In this document: piece after piece, positions 50,891 to 60,511 of the stretch
Numbering within the stretch: the first letter of the stretch is position 1
Layout of the letters: each line of letters starts with the position of its first letter
From: GAS368 sp965227745
GTDB taxonomy: Bacteria; Verrucomicrobiota; Verrucomicrobiia; Opitutales; Opitutaceae
Length of the DNA stretch: 64,000 bases
Direction: 5' to 3'
Assembly (NCBI GenBank): GCA_965227745.1
Contig: OZ245769.1
Location: forward strand, 2,604,001 to 2,668,000
The notes under the pieces: generated by a model
Seen by the model: only the letters and a program-made list of their open reading frames with translations
Database searches by the model: none
Told to the model about the DNA's origin: nothing
Program-made: the position numbers and the translations under genes

Positions 50891-51670
50891 TTATAGGGTC
50901 AGCCTCAAGCCGTCGTAAGCAAATTTGATCCCGGCGGGCAGGCCCGCCTCATCGGTGGCGTGGTCCGTGAGATGCGTCAGATGGGTCAGCCAAGTCTGCG
51001 GCGCGCCGATTTCCTGCGCTGCCGCACAGGCCTCGCCGATGCTCATGTGCGACGGGTGCGGCAGCGGGCGCAGGCCATCGAGCACGACCGCATCCGCGCC
51101 CTTGGCAAACTCGACCGCCTCGCGCGGGAGGCGCTTGCAGTCGGTATAGTAGACGAACTTCTTGCCACTGCTCCGCTCCGTGAAGATGAGCCCGAGGGTA
51201 TTGACGCCGCCATGCGGCAAGAGCGTCGAGCGGATGGTGCCCTGTGGCAGATCGAGCAGCAGCGGCATCTCCGCGAGCTTGAAGGCCGCGTAACCTTTGG
51301 CGATAGGCCGCTCAAACATCGCGTACGGGTAGACCGCGAGCACGCGACCCATCCCCTCATCGGTCGAGTAAACCGTGAGCGCATTGCCGCCGAGCAGATC
51401 ACAGAAGCGGCGCAGGTCGTCCATGCCCGTGATGTGGTCCGCGTGGCCGTGCGTGAGGATGAAGACATCGAGGGCGCGGATATTTTCGCGCAGGCACTGT
51501 AGACGAAACTCCGGCGGCGCATCGACCTGCACATGCAGCCCATCCATCACGACGTGAATCGAGGCGCGCGTGCGGCGGTTGCGTAGGTCGGCCGACGTAC
51601 ACACCGCGCAATCGCAGGCAATCATCGGCACACCTTGAGAGGTGCCCGTGCCGAGAAAAATCACTTCCAT
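50891..51670 (-). CDS. MBL-fold metallo-hydrolase (PhnP-like)
   Basis: The 259-residue protein opens GTGTSQGVPMIACDC, with a Cys cluster (CDCAVC) as in PhnP-like phosphodiesterases, followed by the metallo-beta-lactamase motif THGHADHITG. A later Asp (YTDCKRL) and His (LTHLTHLTDH) complete the metal site. Family members cleave cyclic phosphodiesters or act on tRNA ends, but the substrate here is not known. It is preceded by a leader CTCCCGGGC without a Shine-Dalgarno sequence. Confidence 0.85.
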   Translation of the reverse strand: MEVIFLGTGTSQGVPMIACDCAVCTSADLRNRRTRASIHVVMDGLHVQVDAPPEFRLQCLRENIRALDVFILTHGHADHITGMDDLRRFCDLLGGNALTVYSTDEGMGRVLAVYPYAMFERPIAKGYAAFKLAEMPLLLDLPQGTIRSTLLPHGGVNTLGLIFTERSSGKKFVYYTDCKRLPREAVEFAKGADAVVLDGLRPLPHPSHMSIGEACAAAQEIGAPQTWLTHLTHLTDHATDEAGLPAGIKFAYDGLRLTL

Positions 51671-51740
51671 GCCCGGGAGTTTTGGAAAGCGCGCGGGAAT
51701 GTCGAGCGGGGGAAGAGGTCAGCCGTACCCGCGCAGGCCT

Positions 51741-51827
51741 CTCTCTGTGTCTCTGTGCCGCCGTGGTTCACTGCCTTGCGTTCCTCATCAGAAAAATTGG
51801 ACCACAGAGACACAGAGGCACGAAGAA
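51741..51827. repeat. R5 words as an inverted pair (CTCTGTGTCTCTGTG type)
   Basis: The word CTCTGTGTCTCTGTG (51741-51760 region) is followed after about 25 bases of spacer by its inverted counterpart, CACAGAGACACAGAG (51799-51818 region), with the GTGGTTC / GGACCAC words on the inner or adjacent side. No gene lies in the 213 bases between the MBL and BPL-N genes. Confidence 0.6.
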
Positions 51828-51883
51828 GACTGAAGGAGCTTACATCGGATAAGAGGCGACCGAGCGCGGTCGCGCTCCCTGCT

Positions 51884-52777
51884 CTACTTCGCCGTCACCC
51901 ACGCCAGCGCACGCGGGATCACGTTTTCGAGGCCAGGCGTGTCTTCGGAATGCGGGCTGATCGTGATGACTCGGCCTTTGCCATAGGGCGCGAACACTGC
52001 GGCAGGGGAATTAACCATCACGCCGACGGGCGTGTTGTTCTTGGCCATCTCGGTGCGAAAGTAGGCGGCTACCTGATACGCCGGCAGATCCTTGCGGCCG
52101 AGCGGCTGGATGATCGGCCCGTTGTTGTACCGGATCGTAAACTGGCCCGCCACGGGTCCGAAAAACTCGCGACCCGAATCAGTGAGCTCGGCGCGCACCA
52201 TGCCGCCGCCGCGCTGCCACTTGTTCGAGACCGTCTTGGCGTTGAGGATGCCGATGCCCCAGTCGAAGCCCGCACACGCGAGATAAGCGCCCGCGCAAAT
52301 CCCGAGATAGCCGCCGCCCTTCTCGACAAACTTCCGCACGTTTTCCCGGCCCGCGTCACCGATGGCCTTGGACTGCGCGCTGCCGCTGCCACCGGAAAAA
52401 ATGACGACATCAAATTCGCTGAGGTCACGCGTGCCCATCTCCTCGGGCTTCAACGCGGTAACCTTGGCGCCAGGCAGTTGCTGCGCGCGCTTCGTCACGG
52501 AAACGATCCCACCCGCGCCCGAGCCGGGGCCGTCGTAGATCGCGATTTTCAGCGGACGGACATTCGCGGGTGCCGCAAAAAGGTCAGCGGGATTGCCCGG
52601 CAGCGGTTGCGTGGTGTCAGCGACCGCGGGTGCGGCGGCTTTCTTCGCTTTAGGTGCCGTCGAATCACCCGCCGGCGCGCTCGGGGCAGTCGGTGCGGAA
52701 GCAGGCGTAGTCTCAGCCGCGAACGCGGAACCGAGGAACGAGAGGGCCAGAATTCCGTGAAGGTAAGTGGAACGCAT
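51884..52777 (-). CDS. Secreted BPL-N domain protein (amidotransferase-like)
   Basis: The 297-residue protein has a signal peptide (MRSTYLHGILALSFLGSAFA), an Ala/Pro-rich linker (about 20-70), and a class I amidotransferase-like fold matching the biotin protein ligase N-terminal domain (PF09825). The nucleophile motif is GICAGAYLAC, preceded by VIFSGGSGSA; a late His/Glu pair is ISPHSED. Such proteins occur secreted in many bacteria with unknown substrate. It stands alone between two repeat-bearing spacers. Confidence 0.78.
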   Translation of the reverse strand: MRSTYLHGILALSFLGSAFAAETTPASAPTAPSAPAGDSTAPKAKKAAAPAVADTTQPLPGNPADLFAAPANVRPLKIAIYDGPGSGAGGIVSVTKRAQQLPGAKVTALKPEEMGTRDLSEFDVVIFSGGSGSAQSKAIGDAGRENVRKFVEKGGGYLGICAGAYLACAGFDWGIGILNAKTVSNKWQRGGGMVRAELTDSGREFFGPVAGQFTIRYNNGPIIQPLGRKDLPAYQVAAYFRTEMAKNNTPVGVMVNSPAAVFAPYGKGRVITISPHSEDTPGLENVIPRALAWVTAK

Positions 52778-52878
52778 GCGAGGAAAATGAAGACTCGAAG
52801 CAGCGGCCCGCGAGATTTATGCAAAGTACATAGCGGCAAGAAATACGTACGGCGGTGGCAACAATCGGAGGGGGGAGT

Positions 52879-52985
52879 GCCGCAAAGAGGCGCAAAAGAT
52901 CGGTCCGGCAGACGTACGCGTGCGTGCGCCTTTAGGCGCCTTTCAATTCGATTCGCCGGACGGTTTTCTTGCGCCTCTTTGCGGC
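52879..52985. repeat. R5-type long nested inverted repeat
   Basis: The left arm (52879-52909) and right arm (52955-52985) pair over 31 positions: GCCGCAAAGAGGCGCAA is perfect for 17 bp, then 7 unpaired positions, then GTCCGGC perfect for 7 bp. The 45-base loop contains its own hairpin, GCGCC TTTA GGCGC (52926-52939). The GC(G)CCTCTTTGCGG word links it to the R5 family. Confidence 0.75.
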
Positions 52986-53086
52986 CACCACTCAGGTTGG
53001 GACAATTCAGACTAAGCTGAAGGCCAACGAGGGTGACGCTGCTCCCCGTTTTTGAAGTGCAGCCGCCTCTCGCCGCCACCAGCCCC

Positions 53087-53120
53087 GAAGAATCTGGGGC
53101 ACGGTGCCGCAGCCACTTTA
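53087..53120 (-). repeat. R3 copy 1
   Basis: The complement of this 34-bp stretch aligns with the copies at 58686-58719 and 61975-62010; the shared core is AAAGTGGCTGCGGC followed by a near-complement CTGCCGCAG-like half. This copy has decayed in one half (GGGGCA instead of GCGGCA). Confidence 0.65.
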
Positions 53121-53133
53121 AATTTCGAAAACG

Positions 53134-53168
53134 AAAAAAGACGCACCGCTTTCGCGGTGCGCCTTTCT
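53134..53168 (-). terminator. Terminator of the groES-groEL transcript
   Basis: CGCACCGC (53142-53149) and GCGGTGCG (53154-53161) form an 8-bp stem with a 4-nt loop; on the minus strand six T residues follow (complement of 53134-53139). Confidence 0.88.
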
Positions 53169-53193
53169 TTAAGTAACAGCTAGCTAGGACTTC

Positions 53194-54825
<1,632 letters not shown>

Positions 54826-54880
54826 GATTGATAAAATTTGTTGTTGGGTGTGAGGGAGTGAGGTGCGGGATCAGCCAGGA

Positions 54881-55177
54881 TTAGCCGATGACACCGAGGA
54901 TGTCGTCCTCGCGGACGAGCGTGTACTTCTTGTCTTCGATCTTCACTTCGGTGCCGCCATACTTGGAGATGAGCACCTTATCGCCGACCTTGACTTCGAA
55001 AGCGGAGACCTTGCCGTCTTCACCTTTCTTGCCGGTGCCGAGGGCGACGACTTTCGCCTCCTGCGGCTTTTCCTTGGCGCTGTCCGGAATGATGATTCCG
55101 CCGCGGACTTGTTCTTTTTCCTCGATGTGTTCAACGAGAACGCGATCACCGAGGGGCTTAATTTTGACGTTGGCCAT
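54881..55177 (-). CDS. groS: Co-chaperonin GroES (Hsp10)
   Basis: The 98-residue protein matches the family: IKPLGDRVLVEHIEEKEQVR at the start, the mobile-loop segment GGIIIPDSAKEKPQEA, and a C-terminal LVREDDILGVIG. It caps GroEL. A perfect 8-bp hairpin lies in the spacer between dnaK and this gene. No CIRCE element (TTAGCACTC/GAGTGCTAA) is seen upstream. Confidence 0.96.
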   Translation of the reverse strand: MANVKIKPLGDRVLVEHIEEKEQVRGGIIIPDSAKEKPQEAKVVALGTGKKGEDGKVSAFEVKVGDKVLISKYGGTEVKIEDKKYTLVREDDILGVIG

Positions 55178-55252
55178 AATGTAGTGGGTTATTTGGAACT
55201 AGAGGTGGGAACAGGGGATGTTATCTGGCTGATGGTTTGGTTCCGACCAAGA

Positions 55253-55279
55253 CACCCGCCGCGAATCTCGTGGCGGGTG
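55253..55279. promoter_or_regulatory. Hairpin between dnaK and groES
   Basis: CACCCGCC (55253-55260) and GGCGGGTG (55272-55279) form a perfect 8-bp stem with an 11-nt loop just upstream of groES in the leftward direction. No T-tract follows on the minus strand, so it is probably not a full terminator; it may be a partial stop, an RNA processing site or a barrier between the two units. Confidence 0.5.
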
Positions 55280-55296
55280 CACAGGGAAGGAAAAAT

Positions 55297-57243
55297 TTAC
55301 TTCTTCTTGTTCTCGTCGACAACCTCGAAATCGGCATCGACGACGTCGGCCTTTTTCTCGGTCTTCTTCGCGGAACCACTCTCGGGCGCAGCGCCCGCGG
55401 AGCCGGCGTCGGCCGTGGGACCGCCCGCAGCCGCGCCCGCCTTTTGGGCTTCGGCGTAAAGCTCGCCACCGAGGGCAGTGAGCTTTTCCTGGGCGGCCTT
55501 CATGCGGGCGCCGTCGTTGCTCTCAAGATCCTTCTTCGCTTCCGCGATGGCGCTCTCGAACTTCGACTTCGTCTCGGCCGGAATCTTGTCGCCCGCGTCC
55601 TTCAGCGTCTTTTCGAGCTGATAGATCGTGGAATCGAGCTGATTCTTGGTCTCGACGGCCTCCTTGCGCTTCTTGTCCTCGGCGGCGTTGAGTTCGGCCT
55701 CCTTGGTCATGCGCTCGACCTCTTCCTTGGACAGGCCGGAAGAACCCTGAATCGTGATCTTCTGGTCCTTGCCCGTGCCGAGGTCCTTGGCGGAGACGTG
55801 GAGAATACCGTTCGCATCGATGTCAAAGGTGACTTCGATCTGCGGCGTGCCACGCGGGGCGGGCGGGATGCCATCGAGCTTAAAGGTACCCAGCACCTTG
55901 TTGTCGCGCGACATCGGGCGCTCACCTTGGAGGACGACGATTTCCACACCCGGCTGGTTGTCCGCGTAGGTCGAAAACGTCTGCGTCTTCTTCGAGGGAA
56001 TCGTCGTATTGCGCGGGATCATCGCCGTGGACACTTGGCCCGCGGTTTCGATACCGAGCGTGAGCGGCGTAACGTCGAGCAGGAGGACGTCGCGCACCTC
56101 GCCCTTGAGCACGCCACCCTGGACGGCCGCGCCGATGGCGACGACTTCATCAGGGTTAACGCCTTGGTGCGGGGTCTTGCCGCCGAGCTGGCGGGCGATC
56201 TCGACGACCTTGGGCATACGGGTCATACCGCCGACGAGGACGAGTTCATCGATCTTGTCGGAAGTGAGATCCGCGTCCTTCAAGCACGCCTTGAACGGCG
56301 CGATGCAACGCTCAAAGAGGGAGTCACAAATCTGCTCCATCTTCGCACGGCTGAGCTGCAGGTTGAGATGCTTCGGGCCCGACGCATCGGCCGTGATGAA
56401 CGGCAGGTTGATGTCGACGGACTGCGTGGAGGACAGCGCGATCTTGGCCTTCTCAGCCTCTTCCTTCAAACGCTGGAGCGCCATCGGGTCCTTGCGGAGA
56501 TCGATGCCGTTTTCCTTCTTAAAAGTGTCCACGAGCCAGCCGATGAGAGCCTCATCCCAATTATCGCCACCCAAGTGGGTGTCGCCATTGGTCGCCTTCA
56601 CCTCAAACACGCCGTCGCCGATTTCGAGCACGGATACGTCAAACGTACCGCCGCCCAAGTCGAAGACCGAGATCTTCTCGTCCTTCTTCTTGTCGAGGCC
56701 GTAGGCCAGCGACGCCGCCGTCGGCTCATTGATGATGCGCAACACCTCGAGACCGGCGATCTTGCCGGCATCCTTGGTGGCTTGGCGCTGGGAATCGTTG
56801 AAGTACGCCGGGACCGTGATGACGGCCTGCGTGATCTTCTCGCCGAGGTACGCCTCAGCGTCGGCCTTGAGCTTGCCGAGGACGAAGGCCGCGATCTGCT
56901 GCGGAGCAAAGGACTCCGTCTTATCGCCCGCCTGCACCTCGATGTAAGCGTCGCCGTTTTTACCCTCGACGACCTTAAACGGCATGTTGGCGGACTCCGC
57001 CTTTACTTCCGTAAACTTACGGCCGATGAAACGTTTGGCCGAGAAAACTGTATTACGCGGGTTGGTGACCGCCTGACGCTTGGCCGCTTGCCCGACGAGG
57101 CGTTCGCCCGTCTTCGTAAAAGCGACCACGGAAGGAGTGGTACGAGCACCTTCAGCGTTGGGGATCACCACCGGCTCGCCGCCTTCCATGACGGCCATAC
57201 AGGAGTTAGTGGTACCGAGATCGATGCCTAAAATGCGACTCAT
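55297..57243 (-). CDS. dnaK: Chaperone protein DnaK (Hsp70)
   Basis: The 648-residue protein is full length, with ATPase signatures LGIDLGTTNSCMAVMEGG, VFDLGGGTFDVSVLEIGDG and LVGGMTRMPKVVE, the substrate domain and a Gly/Ala-rich end finishing in DFEVVDENKKK. It binds exposed hydrophobic segments of client proteins in an ATP-dependent cycle with GrpE and DnaJ, which are not encoded nearby. One of few genes with a likely Shine-Dalgarno sequence (AGGTGG seven bases or so before the ATG). It precedes groES-groEL on the same strand. Confidence 0.97.
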   Translation of the reverse strand: MSRILGIDLGTTNSCMAVMEGGEPVVIPNAEGARTTPSVVAFTKTGERLVGQAAKRQAVTNPRNTVFSAKRFIGRKFTEVKAESANMPFKVVEGKNGDAYIEVQAGDKTESFAPQQIAAFVLGKLKADAEAYLGEKITQAVITVPAYFNDSQRQATKDAGKIAGLEVLRIINEPTAASLAYGLDKKKDEKISVFDLGGGTFDVSVLEIGDGVFEVKATNGDTHLGGDNWDEALIGWLVDTFKKENGIDLRKDPMALQRLKEEAEKAKIALSSTQSVDINLPFITADASGPKHLNLQLSRAKMEQICDSLFERCIAPFKACLKDADLTSDKIDELVLVGGMTRMPKVVEIARQLGGKTPHQGVNPDEVVAIGAAVQGGVLKGEVRDVLLLDVTPLTLGIETAGQVSTAMIPRNTTIPSKKTQTFSTYADNQPGVEIVVLQGERPMSRDNKVLGTFKLDGIPPAPRGTPQIEVTFDIDANGILHVSAKDLGTGKDQKITIQGSSGLSKEEVERMTKEAELNAAEDKKRKEAVETKNQLDSTIYQLEKTLKDAGDKIPAETKSKFESAIAEAKKDLESNDGARMKAAQEKLTALGGELYAEAQKAGAAAGGPTADAGSAGAAPESGSAKKTEKKADVVDADFEVVDENKKK

Positions 57244-57904
57244 ATGTCCACCTATTCAGCAATGCACGTGCCCCTCTCGTCTCACTCAGTTTAACTCATT
57301 ATCCTTGAATAACTAGAAATAACCCTGAGGCCTTTTCCGCCCTCGCCCGAGGCCAAAATTCACGCCACCTTGTCCCACTTCGTGTCACACCCCCCGGGCC
57401 ATGTGCCAACCCCTTGGCACACCGCCTGTCCCACGCGCCCCCTACCGACGCGCCCCACCGAACGCCTCCCCATTCCTCGCCTCATAGACTAATTCCTCGG
57501 CTCATAGCCATCCGCGCCCTTCCCTCGACCCCTTCCACCTCCCCTCGCCCCCGCCCAGCCTAGAACCGCACGCCCCTCCCCACCCCCACGCCCCCGCTCC
57601 ACCTCCAAGCGCCCGCCCACCCTCAGCCCTTCGTTTCCTTCTGTTCAAACCCTCCCGTCTCCCGCCCCCTGCCTTCTGTCCTCCTGCCCCCGTCCTCTGT
57701 CTTCCGCCCTAAGCCTTCTGTTCTCCTGTCCTCTGCTTTCTGTCGCCTGTCTCCTTTCTTCTGTCCCCCCGCCCCCCCTTTTTGCGCCTTTGCGTCCCGC
57801 CCCATACCAGCGCCCGCCACCCAACATTCGTCATTCGTCATTCATAAATTCGTAATTCCCCACACCCAAGTTGATCTTCCGCCCCACCCTCCTACCTTAC
57901 CCAC
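57244..57904. other. Pyrimidine-rich intergenic region with R5-like words
   Basis: No gene is seen in these 661 bases. The dnaK promoter should lie at the left side (57244-57330, AT-rich near 57300) but no CIRCE or other recognised operator was found. The remainder is C/T-rich on the plus strand, with runs of TTCTGTCCTC-type words (57600-57775), a GCGCCTTTGCG word (57778-57797) and a short ATTCGTC tandem (57825-57855). These are likely the same class of degenerate repeats as R5. Confidence 0.5.
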
Positions 57905-58600
57905 ATGGAGATGGAAATCACCCTGCCCGATGAAGTCCCCGTCATGACGCTGCCCGAAGTCGCGTTCTTCCCCCAGGCCCTCATGCCCCTCCACATCTTT
58001 GAGCCCCGCTACCGCGAGATGCTCCGCGACGTCCTCGCCACCAACCGCCTCTTCGCCGTCGCCGGCCTCAACCCCCGCAGCCCCGACGCCACCGCCCAAT
58101 TCGAGCCCCCCCACCGCATCGCCACCGTCGGCATCGTCCGCGCCTGCCAAGGCAACGACAACGGCACCTCCAACCTCCTCCTCCAAGGCCTCTGCCGCGT
58201 CGAGATCGCCTCCATCCTCACCGACGAACCCTACCGCCGCATCCGCATCCGCGCCCTCTCCAGCGAACCCGGCGCCACCAGCGACGACAACGCCCAGCTC
58301 CGCCGCGAACTCGCCCGCCTCCTCACCCTCAAGCTCCGCCTCGCCTCCTCCGCCCAAGACCCCGGCCCCAGCGAGATGACCGCCTTCCTCAAGACCGTCC
58401 AAGACCCCGAAGCCTTCGTCGACATCGCCGCCTTCAGCCTCTGCGAAAGCACCAAGCTCAAACAGAAACTCCTCGAGACCCTCGACGTCCACCGCCGCCT
58501 CCAACTCTTCCGCGAACAAGTCCGCCAGGAAATCGACGCCCTCAAACTCCGCCGCAAACTCCAAGGCCGCCTCCCCGATGACCACATCGCGGACAACTAA
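57905..58600 (+). CDS. LON substrate-binding domain protein
   Basis: The 231-residue protein has the LON N-terminal domain pattern (PF02190): LPEVAFFPQALMPLHIFEPRYREML near the start and a GLCRVEI segment mid-domain, followed by a helical C-terminal half without the AAA+ or protease parts of Lon. Stand-alone forms are common and their function is not known. The coding strand is extremely C-rich in third positions, like the flanking DNA. The start at 57905 or a Met two codons on are equivalent choices. Confidence 0.85.
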   Translation: MEMEITLPDEVPVMTLPEVAFFPQALMPLHIFEPRYREMLRDVLATNRLFAVAGLNPRSPDATAQFEPPHRIATVGIVRACQGNDNGTSNLLLQGLCRVEIASILTDEPYRRIRIRALSSEPGATSDDNAQLRRELARLLTLKLRLASSAQDPGPSEMTAFLKTVQDPEAFVDIAAFSLCESTKLKQKLLETLDVHRRLQLFREQVRQEIDALKLRRKLQGRLPDDHIADN

Positions 58601-58604
58601 CGTG

Positions 58605-58677
58605 GCCCCGTAACAGCGAGCTCCAGCAAGCCCCCGCCGCCACCCCGTAGCGGCAAGCGCCAGCAAGCCGATCCGCC
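58605..58677 (+). repeat. R4-like tandem pair, 36 bp period
   Basis: Two related units each read CCCCGTA(A)C(A)G then a CAGCAAG word: CCCCGTAACAGCGAGCTCCA and CCCCGTAGCGGCAAGCGCCA. The second unit resembles the R4 word (GTAGCCGCGAGCGCCAGCGA). Confidence 0.5.
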
Positions 58678-58685
58678 CCCGCCTC

Positions 58686-58719
58686 AAAGTGGCTGCGGCA
58701 TCCTGCCGCAGAATCTTCG
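58686..58719 (+). repeat. R3 copy 2
   Basis: AAAGTGGCTGCGGCATCCTG followed by CCGCAGAATCTTCG forms a hairpin with a 7-bp stem (CTGCGGC / GCCGCAG). It matches copy 3 closely. Confidence 0.75.
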
Positions 58720-59151
58720 AGCCTCCCGCGGCCCAACGGGCCGCTCTACCCAACCACGCCGCGTTCCCCCTAAAGCGCCGCCAGCCAGCCGACCCCTCCA
58801 CCACCCCAACCCCACCCTCAACCCGACAAACCCCAGAACCACTCCCCCCCCAACCCGCACCATCCCAATCTTCCCTCCCAAAGCCCCCCCGCCCCCCAAC
58901 CCCCCGTCCACCCCACTTCCACCTCTCCGCCTCTTCCCCCACTCCTCACCCCTCCCCCTTAAACTTAAACTTCCCCCTTAAGCTGCCGCGCCCCTCACCG
59001 TCGCTCCGACCTTAGCCCCTTCGCGCCTTTGCGTTTAATCCCTCAGCTCTCGCCCGCCTACCCCGCCCTCCCTGCCCCACTCCCCCGCTTCAACCCCAAA
59101 AAACCAAAAACCCCGCGCGCCCCAAAGGGACCCGCAGGGTTCTTGAAAAAC

Positions 59152-59227
59152 TGGAGCCGAGCATCGGATTTGAACCGACGACCCACGCTTTACGAAAGCG
59201 TTGCTCTACCAACTGAGCTAGCTCGGC
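59152..59227 (-). tRNA. tRNA-Thr (anticodon CGU)
   Basis: The minus strand folds into a 76-nt cloverleaf: acceptor stem GCCGAGC / GCTCGGC, D-arm GCTC AGTTGGTA GAGC, anticodon stem ACGCT/AGCGT with loop TTCGTAA, and T-arm GTCGG TTCAAAT CCGAT. The anticodon CGT (complement at 59192-59194) reads ACG, so threonine. The 3-prime CCA is encoded (TGG at 59152-59154 on the plus strand). Confidence 0.95.
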
Positions 59228-59473
59228 ACTAGACGCTCCACCCGCCACCATCTCCTCCCCGACGAAGTACTCCGCCCGGGAAAAAACGCCAACGAAACGA
59301 AACGAGGGGTCGGTATTAGGGGTCCGCCAAAGACAGTGACAAGCAATTTCGTCGCTCACTTAAAACGAAAGATCGGAAGCTAGGCGAACGCAGCCACAAG
59401 GAGTACCGCAAGCTCGATGGGGGAACTTAGAATTTAGCAATGCCTTTCTTTAATTTAAGGACATCGGCAAGCG

Positions 59474-60313
59474 TTGACGGCGGTCACGTCCCACACGCTT
59501 AAGGCCAGTTCCGCGCTGCGCCGTGAACAGTGCATCAAACAACTCCTCCCCTACTTCGCCGGCGTCACGATTCGCAATATCCAGCGCCAGCACTGCGAAC
59601 GCTGGTTGACCGAGCGCGGCCCGCAGTTGGCCCCCATGTCCATGAACCGCGAGCTTGAACTGATGCGCGGTGTGTTCGGTTACGCCGTCAAACTCGGGTT
59701 GATGCTCAAGGACCCCGCCGAGGGCATTGAACGCCGCCCCGTCGTGCAGGCCCAAATGCAGATTCCGACCCGCGACCAGTTCAAGCAACTCGTGGCCGCA
59801 ATTCGGACGTCTGACGGTCGCGCCGAGAGTATCCGCAAGGCGCAGCCAGGTGCCGACCTAGTTGAACTCCTCGCCTTCTCTGGTTGCCGCCTCAGCGAAG
59901 CGACCTCGATCCGCTGGCGTGATGTGGATTTTCAGAAAGCCACGGTCACCGTTACCGGAGGCGAAGAAGGCACCAAGAACCACGAGCAACGCACTATTCC
60001 GATGACTTCGGCTCTTACCAGTCTACTGATCAGACTTCGAGACGTACGCCAGCCATTGGCTGACGACTATATCAGCCAGATCGACAGCGCCAAGAAGTGC
60101 CTACAAACGGCCTGCCGCCGCTTGGGCTTCCCGCAGTTCACTCACCACGACTTCCGGCATTTCTTTGCTACTACCTGCATAGAAGCAGGCGTCGATGTCC
60201 CCACTGTCAGTCGCTGGCTCGGCCACAAGGACGGTGGTGCACTCGCAATGCGGATCTACGGGCACCTACGGCAAGAACACAGCCTAGCCGCCATTCAAAA
60301 AGTGACTTTCTAG
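59474..60313 (+). CDS. Tyrosine recombinase/integrase, N-terminally short
   Basis: The 279-residue protein has a core-binding domain (about 8-85) and a full catalytic domain with Arg139 (SGCRLSEA), Lys168, His225/Arg228 (HHDFRHF), His251 (WLGHKDG) and the nucleophile Tyr262 (RIYGHLR). All catalytic residues are intact. The usual N-terminal arm-binding domain is missing; a stop in the same frame lies at 59456, and the only start is a TTG at 59474, so the gene may be a truncated remnant or a minimal form. It lies 247 bases from tRNA-Thr, on the side of the tRNA 5-prime end. No direct repeat of the tRNA end was found. Confidence 0.75.
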   Translation: MTAVTSHTLKASSALRREQCIKQLLPYFAGVTIRNIQRQHCERWLTERGPQLAPMSMNRELELMRGVFGYAVKLGLMLKDPAEGIERRPVVQAQMQIPTRDQFKQLVAAIRTSDGRAESIRKAQPGADLVELLAFSGCRLSEATSIRWRDVDFQKATVTVTGGEEGTKNHEQRTIPMTSALTSLLIRLRDVRQPLADDYISQIDSAKKCLQTACRRLGFPQFTHHDFRHFFATTCIEAGVDVPTVSRWLGHKDGGALAMRIYGHLRQEHSLAAIQKVTF

Positions 60314-60511
60314 CGCTGCGGTTTCCTAATTTGAGCGGGGTGTTTTTGCTAAAAACAGCCTCAATCATCACGAGTCATCTTTCACTCGTGGAAACGATTT
60401 TCTGTGTGGTTCGCCGTCACCATGAGTCTTCCGGAATCCGCTAGAATTTCGGCACCGGGTTATAAAAAGGGGTTACACTTTCGCGTGGCACAGAGAATAC
60501 ACCTCTTCAGT
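60314..60511. other. Short AT-richer spacer with weak hairpins
   Basis: No gene is seen. Hairpins CACGAGT / ACTCGTG (60369-60390) and GTTTTTGCTAAAAAC (near 60341) lie after the integrase. The base composition is AT-richer than the window average, consistent with acquired DNA. Confidence 0.35.

Larger units (their letters stand above)
52778..53193. other. Intergenic region with a long nested inverted repeat, R3 and the groEL terminator
   Basis: No gene is seen in these 416 bases. They hold a 107-bp inverted repeat (52879-52985), the R3 copy on the minus strand (53087-53120) and the terminator of the groE operon (53134-53168). Confidence 0.6.
58601..59151. other. C-rich intergenic region with R4-like tandem, R3 and an R5 word
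   Basis: No gene is supported in these 551 bases; the open frames are low-complexity Pro-rich shadows. A tandem of R4-like words lies at 58605-58677, an R3 copy at 58686-58719, and an R5 word ending GCGTTTAATCCCTC at 59017-59046. The remainder is C-rich low complexity. Confidence 0.55.

Noticed and set aside
55237..57231. A 664-codon plus-strand frame opposite dnaK
   Set aside because: Antisense to a full-length DnaK; long antisense frames opposite dnaK are a known artefact in GC-rich genomes.
57244..57330. CIRCE operator upstream of dnaK
   Set aside because: No TTAGCACTC or its complement is present here or before groES.
57842..58942. A 366-codon minus-strand frame opposite the LON gene
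   Set aside because: Gly/Glu-rich shadow; the plus-strand frame encodes the recognisable LON domain.
58689..59015. A Pro-rich 108-codon frame after the LON gene
   Set aside because: It is a translation of C-rich low-complexity DNA and overlaps R3; no signal or homology.
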